Assembly (NCBI GenBank): GCA_000634735.1
Contig: JFLG01000082.1
Coordinates: forward strand, 1-55,216
Direction of reading: 5' to 3'
Length of the DNA stretch: 55,216 nucleotides
From: Prochlorococcus sp. scB241_528N17
Lineage (GTDB): Bacteria; Cyanobacteriota; Cyanobacteriia; PCC-6307; Cyanobiaceae
Both the position numbers and the translations under genes were made by a program. The first letter of the stretch is position 1. The number at the start of each line of letters is the position of its first letter. A model generated the notes under the pieces. That model was not told where the DNA came from and made no database searches. It saw only the letters and a program-made list of their open reading frames with translations. Of this stretch, positions 1 through 5,936 are shown piece after piece.

Positions 1-385
1 TAACTAATACCTTCAAAACTGCTGGTTCATCATCAACAACTAAAATTCTTGCCTTACCTTTCCTTGAGTCAATTTTTTTCTGAAATTTTGAGGCTTTTTT
101 AATCTCAGCAACTTTTTTAATCTCAGCAACTTTTTTAGTCTCAGCAACTTTTTTAGATTCTAATTTCTTTTTGGCTTCCAATGCTTTTTTAGCTTCTAAT
201 TCCTTTTGGTCTTCTAATGCTTTTTTAGCTTCTAATTCCTTTTTTACCATTTTATATCCTTCTTGAAATTTTCTTTCTAAGTTTTCCTCTGTATAGCTAA
301 TTTTTTTTTGAGAAAAATTATCAACTTCTAAAACTAGGTCTAGATTATTTTTTAAATTATTTAATAGTTTTTTAAAGAAAGCCAA
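1..385 (-). CDS. Response regulator with coiled-coil N-terminus, partial
   Basis: Minus-strand gene cut by the left window edge; only the N-terminal part is visible. The last visible residues (RILVVDDEPAVLKVL) are the start of a two-component receiver domain, with the acidic DD pair and the first beta strand. Before it lies about 110 residues unlike a normal response regulator: a short hydrophobic start (AFFKKLLNNL), then a highly charged helix made of EAKKALE- and KKVAEIK-type repeats, probably a coiled coil. No ATG is available; TTG at 385 is chosen because the residues after it match the start of the next gene upstream (SFLKKFLNNL at 1366). Partner kinase and output domain are outside the window. 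Receiver identity is firm; the extension's role is unknown. Confidence 0.75.
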   Translation of the reverse strand, partial: MAFFKKLLNNLKNNLDLVLEVDNFSQKKISYTEENLERKFQEGYKMVKKELEAKKALEDQKELEAKKALEAKKKLESKKVAETKKVAEIKKVAEIKKASKFQKKIDSRKGKARILVVDDEPAVLKVLV

Positions 386-627
386 CCTACATAAAAAAAA
401 ATTTTTTTAACAATAGTATATTTTTTTTTATCTGTCATTAAAACTTTTTGTGCTTGATTATGGAGAATCTCAATCTCTTTAAGGTACAACAAAATATTAG
501 GTTTAACTTGCTTAGAAGCAGGAGAACAAAGCTATGCAGGATTGAAAAGAATATATAGAAAAACTAAAATTATAATGACTATAAGACAAAGAGAAGATTG
601 GTTTATTACTGATAGGAAACCAACTAT
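361..627 (-). pseudogene. Possible decayed membrane-protein reading frame
   Basis: On the minus strand one frame stays open from 627 to a TAA at 361-363 except for a single amber codon (TAG, 534-532). The part before the stop encodes a strongly hydrophobic segment (LCLIVIIILVFLYILF) and the part after it a charged tail. There is no ATG, GTG or TTG at the expected start, only ATA. The 3' end overlaps the start of the response regulator. This may be a decayed single-pass membrane gene; it could also be chance in AT-rich DNA. Confidence 0.25.
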
Positions 628-640
628 TTAACAATTAAAT

Positions 641-1366
641 CTATTTATCTATATCAAGTTTCTCGATATCATCTTTACAAAGTCGTATATTTACGATTTT
701 ACCCATTGAATACAATTCAGATACTTTTTCTAATAGGGAGAGGTACTGTTCTCCTGCCTCTTGTACTGTTATTCCTAATGTAGTTGCAGTTTCTTCCATA
801 GATTGAGGCACTCCATTATCACGTCCATTAATGATGACAATTAGCAATTGCTGTTTTTCAGATAATAAGTAAAAATTTGGAGGAGGGTTTTGACTTAACC
901 ATCTACGCACATCAGCGATCCTTTTATAATTTTTTAATTTGGGGTAATTATTTAAATTGGGATAATTATTTAATTCTTTCCTTCTTTTTCGATCTGTCTT
1001 TCTCCAATTTTCTCTCAATTCTTCTTTATTTCTAAGAGGATGATTATCAAGAGCTTTTCTTTTAGTTTTGTAATGTTTTTCTATAGATTCTTTTTCATAT
1101 TTTACGCTCCAATTTTTTTGTTCAACTTCTACAATTCTTTCTTTATATTCTTTTTCATAATCAGATCGATAATCTTTATAAGACAGACCGAAGAATGTTT
1201 CATTAGTTCCAAATTTACTCCAAAAATATTCTATTGCACTTAGAGGTTCATATTCTGCCAAATATTCGTTTACTTGCTTCTTTTTTAAGTTAATTTTAGT
1301 TTCCCTTATTTTTTCATCGTAACTTTTTTCACTTAAATTATTTAAAAACTTTTTAAGAAAAGACAA
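641..1366 (-). CDS. Hypothetical protein with sigma region 4-like C-terminal HTH
   Basis: A 241-residue protein. The N-terminus (MSFLKKFLNNL) matches that of the neighbouring response regulator, suggesting a shared targeting or partner segment. The middle (about 20-155) is very rich in K, E and R and is probably helical or coiled. Residues about 165-220 (LSEKQQLLIVII..., SMEETATTLGITVQEAGEQYLSLLEK) have the spacing of a sigma-70 region 4 or LuxR-type helix-turn-helix: 'L-S-x-K-Q-Q-x-L', an acidic turn, then a recognition helix. DNA binding is inferred from pattern only. It lies upstream of the response regulator on the same strand, so a regulatory pair is possible. Confidence 0.6.
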   Translation of the reverse strand: MSFLKKFLNNLSEKSYDEKIRETKINLKKKQVNEYLAEYEPLSAIEYFWSKFGTNETFFGLSYKDYRSDYEKEYKERIVEVEQKNWSVKYEKESIEKHYKTKRKALDNHPLRNKEELRENWRKTDRKRRKELNNYPNLNNYPKLKNYKRIADVRRWLSQNPPPNFYLLSEKQQLLIVIINGRDNGVPQSMEETATTLGITVQEAGEQYLSLLEKVSELYSMGKIVNIRLCKDDIEKLDIDK

Positions 1367-1535
1367 TTTAAAATTAAATATCTTAAATAACGATAGTGGA
1401 TTTGTTTTTTATTTGTCTTTAATACTAATTTAAAAATTTTTTCTAAAAAATTTACTTTTAAAAGTTCCCTCAAAATTCCCTCAAATGAGATAATAATAGA
1501 CCGATTTAGTCCACACTTTTTCTCTCAAAAGTCCT

Positions 1536-1621
1536 GATATAGCTATAAGTCTCAATTATAGCCTTGTTGGTGCGGGTGCTTTGGGAGCACTAGGTCGCAG
1601 GTTCGAATCCTGTCGCCCCGA
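1536..1621 (+). pseudogene. tRNA-Pro(UGG) 3'-half relic
   Basis: The segment 1570-1621 folds as the 3' half of a tRNA: anticodon stem 1575-1579/1587-1591 with a seven-base loop carrying TGG at 1582-1584 (proline), T arm 1597-1601/1609-1613 with the TTCGAAT loop, and a 3' acceptor strand CGCCCCG plus discriminator A at 1621. The 5' acceptor strand (CGGGGCG expected) is missing and the D arm before 1573 is degraded, so it is not a working tRNA. Such 3' fragments are normally left where an element integrated into a tRNA gene. The rest of the gap 1367-1825 shows nothing else recognisable except the terminator that follows. Confidence 0.8.
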
Positions 1622-1645
1622 CTCAATCAAAACCAATTCATACTA

Positions 1646-1670
1646 GCGAGTTACCCAGACTCGCTTTTTT
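1646..1670 (+). terminator. Rho-independent terminator after tRNA-Pro relic
   Basis: GCGAGT (1646-1651), a 7-nt loop and ACTCGC (1659-1664) form a perfect stem followed by six T. It sits 25 nt beyond the acceptor end of the tRNA relic, as in an intact tRNA transcription unit, so it probably came with that sequence. Confidence 0.8.
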
Positions 1671-1825
1671 ATTGCAAAAATATGAACACTCGAATGTGGT
1701 CAACTAGTGGTCAAATTTGATTAACATTCGATCTAACCTCGAACCTACTTTTTTTAGATAAAGTACCTATATTTTATTATTCATTTAAAAGTTATTATTT
1801 TGAGCAAATAACAGGATTAAAAAAA

Positions 1826-1948
1826 ATGATGAAACTTGCAATCATTTTCTTACCAATTGTCTTTGCACTTATATGGGCTCTGTTTATTGGGTTAAGAATA
1901 AATAGAGTAGAAAATATAGATGGAAAAAGAAAATTAATTAATTATTAG
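1826..1948 (+). CDS. Small single-pass membrane protein
   Basis: A 40-residue protein starting MMKLAIIFLPIVFALIWALF with one hydrophobic helix (about 3-20), then a short basic, polar tail ending KLINY. The LP-x-x-x-A-x-x-WAL pattern recalls small photosystem II subunits such as PsbY, but the match is too short to name it. The second ATG at 1829 is an equally good start. It is the first gene after the tRNA-Pro relic. Its stop codon TAG overlaps the first base of a copy of the GATCTAAAAT repeat. Confidence 0.55.
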   Translation: MMKLAIIFLPIVFALIWALFIGLRINRVENIDGKRKLINY

Positions 1949-1971
1949 ATTGATAGTCGATCTAAAATTGG
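1948..1971 (+). repeat. GATCTAAAAT repeat, copy 1
   Basis: Reads GATTGATAGTCGATCTAAAA then TTGG, matching the other four copies in the core. It lies between the convergent genes ending at 1948 and 1992. Confidence 0.6.
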
Positions 1972-1991
1972 AGAGATAAAACCCTCTTTTT

Positions 1992-2168
1992 TTAATGGTT
2001 ATGTTCATGCATAATGCATGGCATCCATTTATCTCCCATTTGATGAGCACCTTTACAGTCAAATTTATAAGCTTCTTCTTCAGCCTGTTCTTTTGTATCA
2101 AATAACATTGGCATTTTCATTTCTTTTTCGACGGGTTTATTTGAACAACTTAAAGAAAGAATTGACAT
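1992..2168 (-). CDS. DUF3721-like small lipoprotein or secreted protein
   Basis: The minus-strand protein from the only ATG is 58 residues: an N-terminal SILSLSC resembling a lipobox, then KPVEKEMKMPMLF, then the family core KEQAEEEAYKFDCKGAHQMG followed by DKWMPC, and a His-rich tail (MHEHNH). The core C-x-G-x-H...D-K-W-M-P-C recurs in the gene at 12293. In frame upstream lies a good signal-peptide sequence (NFETLYFFSSFFF) preceded by ATA at 2210, not a normal start, so translation may begin there. Function unknown; the paired Cys and His residues suggest metal or redox binding (inference). Confidence 0.7.
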   Translation of the reverse strand: MSILSLSCSNKPVEKEMKMPMLFDTKEQAEEEAYKFDCKGAHQMGDKWMPCIMHEHNH

Positions 2169-2285
2169 AAAAAAAAAGGAAGAAAAGAAATAAAGTGTTT
2201 CAAAATTTATCTATAAAATCAAGGCAGTTTAGTATTAAATATCATTCGAAATATTTAAAAATTGATTTCTTTACATATATATATT

Positions 2286-2321
2286 GATTGACAGTCGATC
2301 TAAAATAAGGGGCAATAAGCT
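2286..2321 (+). repeat. GATCTAAAAT repeat, copy 2 (36-nt inverted-repeat partner)
   Basis: A 36-nt sequence beginning GATTGACAGTCGATCTAAAA and continuing TAAGGGGCAATAAGCT. Its reverse complement recurs at 4610-4645 with one mismatch. It lies just beyond the 3' end of the DsrE-like gene. Confidence 0.85.
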
Positions 2322-2327
2322 TCTTTT

Positions 2328-2705
2328 TTAATAGCAAAGTACGCTATCAGCTTTAATTGATTCTTCAACTAGAACTTCTGGCATAACAAACGCTGCAGTG
2401 TATCCATCAAGAAGTTTCTCATCATAACCCCTAGATTTAGCAGACATTCCTGAGACATATATGGTAATTTTTGAATTCTTTAAATTTTGAAGATGTTCGT
2501 ATAAATCTCCAGTACCTTGACCAACTATTTCACCAGCTTTTTTGCAATTTAATATTTGTACTCCGTCTCCTGCAAGAAAAAGTGTTACTTTATGATCGTT
2601 TTTTTCTGCAGTAAGGGCAACCAATAAACCTAAAGTTATTTTATTTTTGGATTCTAAACCGCTGTAAATATGTACTAACACTGTATTGTCGGTAATGATG
2701 GACAT
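2328..2705 (-). CDS. DsrE/DsrF-like family protein
   Basis: 125 residues with the alternating alpha/beta pattern of the DsrE fold: VLVHIYSGLES at 9-19, KVTLFLAGDGVQIL at 39-52, a GQGTGDLYEHL helix start, and KITIYVSGMSAKSRG at 79-93. DsrE proteins often carry a catalytic or sulphur-carrying Cys at the position after the fourth strand; here it appears to be Ser (VSGMSAKSRG), so a sulphur-transfer role is doubtful. It begins at the only sensible ATG, followed by no partner gene. Probably a soluble cytoplasmic oligomer. Confidence 0.7.
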   Translation of the reverse strand: MSIITDNTVLVHIYSGLESKNKITLGLLVALTAEKNDHKVTLFLAGDGVQILNCKKAGEIVGQGTGDLYEHLQNLKNSKITIYVSGMSAKSRGYDEKLLDGYTAAFVMPEVLVEESIKADSVLCY

Positions 2706-2859
2706 TTAATCCTCCCCAATTTTTTTTATATCCTAAATAAAATCTATTTTCATTAGCTGTTTTTTTATGAAACGCTTACTACTTGCACTGCTTATAGTTA
2801 AAAAAATGAAAGCCAACTTAGAGATATTCGTATACCATTTATAAAAATCAAAATTTTTA

Positions 2860-3225
2860 ATGAAAAAAACTATTTTAACTGGTTTAATTGCTTGCATTGC
2901 TGGGCTTGCAATTGGTTATAAAGTCCCAAAAGACAAGAATGCTGGTTATGTAATGATTTCTGGCAGGATTACAAATCCAGAACAAGCAGGTAAATACTTT
3001 GAAGCAGTAAATGATGTTGTTGTTAAAGGTTGTGGAGCAAAGACACTATCAGTTGACTTCGAGACTGATGTTAGAGAGGGATATGATGGTCCGTTTTCTG
3101 TGCTTTCAAAATTTCCAAGTAAACAAGCAGTAATTGATTGTTATGAAGGACCATATCAAGAATTAATTCCTTTAAGAAAAGGAGCTATAGATATGAATTT
3201 TAGAATAGTTGAAAGAAATAGATAA
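2860..3225 (+). CDS. DUF1330-like protein with N-terminal membrane anchor
   Basis: 121 residues. Residues 1-20 (MKKTILTGLIACIAGLAIGY) form a signal anchor or signal peptide. The remainder has the ferredoxin-like layout of DUF1330/ABM-type domains: AGYVMISGRITNPEQAGKYF, then a beta strand, then GPFSVLSKFPSKQAVIDCYE and YQELIPLRKGAIDMNFRIVE. Members of this fold include small monooxygenase-like and unknown proteins; no catalytic residue can be assigned. Monocistronic, inside the segment bracketed by the two tRNA-Pro relics. Confidence 0.65.
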   Translation: MKKTILTGLIACIAGLAIGYKVPKDKNAGYVMISGRITNPEQAGKYFEAVNDVVVKGCGAKTLSVDFETDVREGYDGPFSVLSKFPSKQAVIDCYEGPYQELIPLRKGAIDMNFRIVERNR

Positions 3226-3314
3226 AAAAGAGCTAGGGCTACTTATCCTAAAAAAAGTGGTCAAATATTGCTTAAATAGTCAGGACAAACAACGCAACAC
3301 CACGCAAGAATCCA

Positions 3315-3399
3315 GATATAGCTAAAAACTTAGTGCTGCACTAGACTTTTTAAGTGCTTTGGTATTACTAAGTCGCAGATCCTAAGCCTTGGGACAGAC
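3315..3399 (+). pseudogene. Second, highly degraded tRNA-Pro-like relic
   Basis: This stretch aligns end to end with 1536-1622: GATATAGCTA at the start, GTGCTTTGG at the anticodon, and AGTCGCAG for GGTCGCAG before the T arm, but the stems are broken and the acceptor strand is lost. It therefore forms a decayed direct repeat with the better-preserved relic 1.8 kb upstream. Apart from this the gap 3226-3459 holds nothing I recognise. Confidence 0.6.
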
Positions 3400-3459
3400 T
3401 ATATTTTCAGCGAATGCCAAAACCTGCCTTGAGAAAAAAATTGGGAAAATAACTCTACT

Positions 3460-3558
3460 ATGAATTGTTTTGAAGTAACTTATAAAACTATTTATGAATT
3501 CATAACTTGTTTTGTCACCTTCCTAGCGATAAAAGAAACATATGCGCATATTCCGTAA
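3460..3558 (+). CDS. Possible small hypothetical protein
   Basis: An ATG-started frame of 32 residues (begins MNCFEVTYKTIYEFITCF, ends AHIP). Moderately hydrophobic with two Cys. Its end overlaps the start of the frameshifted gene at 3542 by 17 bases in another frame. No family is recognised, and it could be chance. Confidence 0.3.
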   Translation: MNCFEVTYKTIYEFITCFVTFLAIKETYAHIP

Positions 3559-3714
3559 GAAGTTTGCTAAAAAAAAGAACTAAAGGCAATTTGCACCAAG
3601 TTCCAGGACCAATCAGGCGCTACAGATATGGAAGTAAAAACTTTACTTCGAGAACTTGCGAGGGTTTATGAAAAACATATTGATAACCACTATGACATAG
3701 ATTGGGAAGTTTAA
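3542..3714 (+). pseudogene. Small hypothetical gene frameshifted at an A8 run
   Basis: The ATG at 3542 gives MRIFRKKFAKKKN and then stops. In another frame directly after the run of eight A's the sequence continues KELKAICTKFQDQSG, then TDMEVKTLLRELARVY and a tail EKHIDNHYDIDWEV ending at 3714. Joining the two gives one coherent basic-then-acidic protein of about 57 residues, so one base has probably been lost from, or two gained in, the poly-A run. If the shift is not real, an internal ATG at 3628 gives a 28-residue product. A polymerase or ribosome slippage product is also possible. Confidence 0.55.
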
Positions 3715-3829
3715 ATAAGTTTATTTAATATTCTTTTGCTATAAATTAATTGAGGCCAAACCTCATCAGCTCACTCTACGTTTGCTGCAAGACATAAATT
3801 GATTCTATATAGTTGCGAGTCGATTTAAT

Positions 3830-3870
3830 AACCCTTTCAGTAGTTGGAATTTCTGGAAGGGTTTCTTGTT
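3830..3870 (+). terminator. Strong hairpin, probable bidirectional terminator
   Basis: AACCCTTTCAG (3830-3840) pairs with CTGGAAGGGTT (3853-3863) over 11 bp with one G-T wobble, 12-nt loop, followed by TCTTGTT. It lies immediately beyond the stop of the minus-strand small gene at 3869-3991 and after the plus-strand genes ending at 3714. Confidence 0.6.
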
Positions 3871-3991
3871 ACTGATATTTATTTAGTAATCGGTTATAAA
3901 TTACCAACAATAGTATTACCCCAACTATTCCATAAATTGCATGGTATGGGTCGTGGTGATTCTGCCAAAGCTCCTTTAAAAATCCCTTCAA
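3869..3991 (-). CDS. Small membrane protein, TTG start
   Basis: A 40-residue minus-strand frame: KGFLKELWQNHHDPYHAIYG, then a hydrophobic helix IVGVILLLVIY and a basic end NRLLNKYQ. The amphipathic head, single membrane helix and the hairpin immediately after the stop look like a genuine small gene. TTG at 3991 is the only start, directly after an in-frame stop. No named family. The overlapping plus-strand frame in the same place is hydrophilic nonsense by comparison. Confidence 0.5.
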   Translation of the reverse strand: MKGFLKELWQNHHDPYHAIYGIVGVILLLVIYNRLLNKYQ

Positions 3992-4098
3992 TACTTAATA
4001 GCTATTGCTCAATGAGAATAACATCCATAAGATTTTTCTTTAATTAATTTGCATAATTTCTTACAACTGGTAATTTTAGTGGGCTTCAATAAATTTAA

Positions 4099-4323
4099 AT
4101 GCAAGATCAAAAAATTGAAAAGATAGCAGCTATTGCAGTAAACATAACCAAGGTGCTGGTAATAATCTATCTAGGCTTCGTAGAAGTATTTAAAATTGGC
4201 AAATTACTTAAAGAGAATTTAAATACTGAATTTGATATTTCTCGAAAATGGGCTTCACAAAATTATTCAATTCTAAAAAAACGACTAATGGAAGCAAAAG
4301 TAGCGGGTATAATAGAAAATTAG
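4099..4323 (+). CDS. Hypothetical protein with one membrane helix
   Basis: 74 residues: a short polar start, a hydrophobic segment (IAAIAVNITKVLVIIYLGF, about 9-27), then a charged helical tail with KLLKENLNTEF and SILKKRLMEAK. Likely membrane anchored with a cytoplasmic helix. No family is recognised. It is convergent with the minus-strand gene ending at 4336, 12 bases away. Confidence 0.55.
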   Translation: MQDQKIEKIAAIAVNITKVLVIIYLGFVEVFKIGKLLKENLNTEFDISRKWASQNYSILKKRLMEAKVAGIIEN

Positions 4324-4335
4324 TAAGCGTTATAT

Positions 4336-4599
4336 TTACGCAACAAGTTTGATCGTATATACTGCATCCTTACAATTATTTTTTTTATCCCATTCCTTTG
4401 CGAAAGGAGATTCCATCTCTGCACCTAATTTTTCTAAGTCGGTACAGTTCATTAATAAATGAGATTTGTGTTCATTCACTTTTACAAACTCATAATCAGT
4501 TACAAACTCCTTGCACATTTCTTCAAGAAATAATGTCGTTACATCATTTTTAAATTCTTCAAATGTACAACTAAAAGTTGAGATGATGAGAGTGTTCAT
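4336..4599 (-). CDS. Hypothetical protein, dimeric-barrel-like
   Basis: 87 residues: LIISTFSCTFEEFKNDV, MCKEFVTDYEFVKVNEHKSH, LLMNCTDLEKLGAEMESPFA and a final strand AVYTIKLV. The strand-helix-strand rhythm resembles DUF3764- or ABM-like small proteins such as the one at 16946, but similarity is weak. The ATG at 4599 lies only 11 bases after the 36-nt repeat and directly follows a T-rich tract, so its leader is extremely short and has no obvious ribosome binding site. Confidence 0.6.
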   Translation of the reverse strand: MNTLIISTFSCTFEEFKNDVTTLFLEEMCKEFVTDYEFVKVNEHKSHLLMNCTDLEKLGAEMESPFAKEWDKKNNCKDAVYTIKLVA

Positions 4600-4609
4600 T
4601 AAAAAAAGG

Positions 4610-4645
4610 AGCTTATTGCCCCTTATTTTAGATCGGCTGTCAATC
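4610..4645 (-). repeat. GATCTAAAAT repeat, copy 3 (36-nt inverted-repeat partner)
   Basis: On the minus strand this reads GATTGACAGCCGATCTAAAA and continues TAAGGGGCAATAAGCT, identical to 2286-2321 except one T/C change, but inverted. It fills the space between two minus-strand genes. Confidence 0.85.
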
Positions 4646-4650
4646 TCTTA

Positions 4651-4923
4651 CTATGAGTAGACTTTGGCAACTATTGGACCAGCTTCTTCATCAGTAAATA
4701 CAGGTGTGGTTTCCCAATTGAGAAATTCACCCCATTCAGCGGCATGTTGATATATTGCCTTTGGATCATCAGTCTTTAAAACTATCCAACCCTCTAAAGA
4801 ACCGGGTGCGTGATATCTTCCAATCATCTCTACTCCAGGATAGTCTCCCCCACCACCAAGAAATTTTTCTGCACCTTTTTGATGATATCCGGCCTTAAAT
4901 GACCAATGCTGAACATAAAGCAT
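4651..4923 (-). CDS. DUF3303-like protein (paralogue 1)
   Basis: 90 residues in the small alpha/beta family seen three times here (also 5127 and 8969). Shared signature: an N-terminal strand with W or K (LYVQHWSFKAG), a helix (GAEKFLGGGG), GYH/YHAPGSLEGWIVLKTDD with a central G-W-hydrophobic strand, a helix (IYQHAAEWGEFLNWE) and a final strand with T-P-V. The fold resembles ABM/DUF3303 barrels. Function unknown; probably cytoplasmic. The stop is followed directly by the repeat at 4610-4645. Confidence 0.65.
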   Translation of the reverse strand: MLYVQHWSFKAGYHQKGAEKFLGGGGDYPGVEMIGRYHAPGSLEGWIVLKTDDPKAIYQHAAEWGEFLNWETTPVFTDEEAGPIVAKVYS

Positions 4924-4994
4924 TTTATTTTTTAATTTTTATTGGCTTTCCATTACTAGCAAAAAAAATAATTACTGAAAATAAATAGTTTTAA

Positions 4995-5084
4995 TTGCCC
5001 ATTTTTGAAGATCCATTAGTGAAACCATTAATTGAGAGTGCAAGCCATATTAAAGATTCAACTGATATTTCAAGCTACTTTTAA
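4995..5084 (+). CDS. Possible 29-residue protein, TTG start
   Basis: Starting at TTG after an in-frame stop, this frame encodes PIFEDPLVKPLIESASHIKD and ends DISSYF. The composition is protein-like rather than random AT-rich translation, but there is no ATG and no known family. It may be a gene remnant. Confidence 0.25.
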   Translation: MPIFEDPLVKPLIESASHIKDSTDISSYF

Positions 5085-5126
5085 TTGAAATTCAAACTAA
5101 AATAAAAGGAAATTAGCACCTTTTTT

Positions 5127-5408
5127 ATGTTGTTTCTAATTTCTTATAAGTTCACTGATGCAAATGCCCAAGACAGGGGATCCAAAATGTTAAAAGAATG
5201 GTACGAGAAAGGAGGGCCACAAAATAGACCAGAGGGTTATGACGTTAAATCTTGGATTTTCTTACCTCAACATGGTAATGGTTACTCTGTTGTAGATGCA
5301 GATTCTTTAGAAACTATTTGGAAACAGTGGAGTCCTTGGAGAGAATTATTGGAATTTACTATTGAACCTTGTGCGGATTTAGATCAAACAGTAGCTCTGT
5401 ACTGTTAA
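5127..5408 (+). CDS. DUF3303-like protein (paralogue 2)
   Basis: 93 residues. Layout as in paralogue 1: FLISYKFTDANAQDRGSKML, then EGYDVKSWIFLPQHGNGYSV, VDADSLETIWKQWSPWRELLE and a last strand FTIEPCADLDQTVALYC. The central strand G-Y-S-V followed by a helix with IWKQWSPW is closest to the IWKWSSIW of paralogue 3. Divergent from paralogue 1, about 200 bp apart. Function unknown. Confidence 0.65.
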   Translation: MLFLISYKFTDANAQDRGSKMLKEWYEKGGPQNRPEGYDVKSWIFLPQHGNGYSVVDADSLETIWKQWSPWRELLEFTIEPCADLDQTVALYC

Positions 5409-5538
5409 TGAAACACCTTTTACTTATATAAAAATATAAGACTTAGCAATTATGCAGCGATTCAAAAAAATAATGCTTATTTAACCTATTTAGCCTTTTT
5501 ATTTTTTAATATATTAGAAATTAAACTCTTAAATAATA

Positions 5539-5793
5539 ATGAATAAATTTAAAGATAACTTTTCAAGTGAAAGCTTTTACCCAGATAGTAATTTTTATCT
5601 TGACCAAGACAATGCTCCTAAAAAGGACACAATTACAGAAGATCAAAAATCCAACAAAGGGGGAGGTTTTGAATGGCCAAATACCTATTGGTTTATTGCT
5701 GAAAGAACAAATGGAAGGCTTGCAATGATAGGTTTCATGGCTGTCATTATTAACTATTCTTTGTTTGGATGGATAGCTTATCCAATCCTCTAA
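5539..5793 (+). CDS. High-light-inducible protein (Hli/ELIP-like)
   Basis: 84 residues: a polar N-terminal extension (1-50) and one membrane helix carrying the chlorophyll-binding signature AERTNGRLAMIGF (54-66) with the E-x-x-N-G-R motif, ending NYSLFGWIAYPIL. Hli proteins bind chlorophyll and carotenoid in the thylakoid and protect photosystems under light stress. The extension is longer than in the 42-residue versions at 25241 and 24287. Usually light- and stress-induced; no promoter box is obvious here. Confidence 0.93.
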   Translation: MNKFKDNFSSESFYPDSNFYLDQDNAPKKDTITEDQKSNKGGGFEWPNTYWFIAERTNGRLAMIGFMAVIINYSLFGWIAYPIL

Positions 5794-5809
5794 ATTACTA
5801 AGTTTAATT

Positions 5810-5908
5810 TTGCCAAAAATTGGTTTAGATAAATGTGCAACATATTGGCTTCAATATACTGCTTTTGTTGTAACTTTATTTTTTATTTATTTTGGCCAAT
5901 TAACTTAA
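5810..5908 (+). CDS. Possible 32-residue membrane protein, TTG start
   Basis: TTG-started frame just after the hli gene: PKIGLDKCATYWLQYTAFVV followed by TLFFIYFGQLT. It reads like a small one-helix membrane protein and lies 16 bp downstream of hli, so it could share its transcript. No family is known and there is no ATG. Confidence 0.3.
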   Translation: MPKIGLDKCATYWLQYTAFVVTLFFIYFGQLT

Positions 5909-5936
5909 ACTTCCAATTACTTTTATTGTCTTTTGA

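Noticed and set aside
94..240. Short repeats as a CRISPR array
   Set aside because: The repeats are in frame and encode a Lys/Glu/Ala helix; there are no constant-length unique spacers.
1570..1621. Intact tRNA-Pro gene
   Set aside because: The 3' half folds well but no 5' acceptor strand (CGGGGCG) or complete D arm exists upstream.
3844..4047. Plus-strand 67-residue reading frame
   Set aside because: Begins inside a terminator hairpin and reads as low-complexity nonsense; the opposite strand carries a more protein-like frame.
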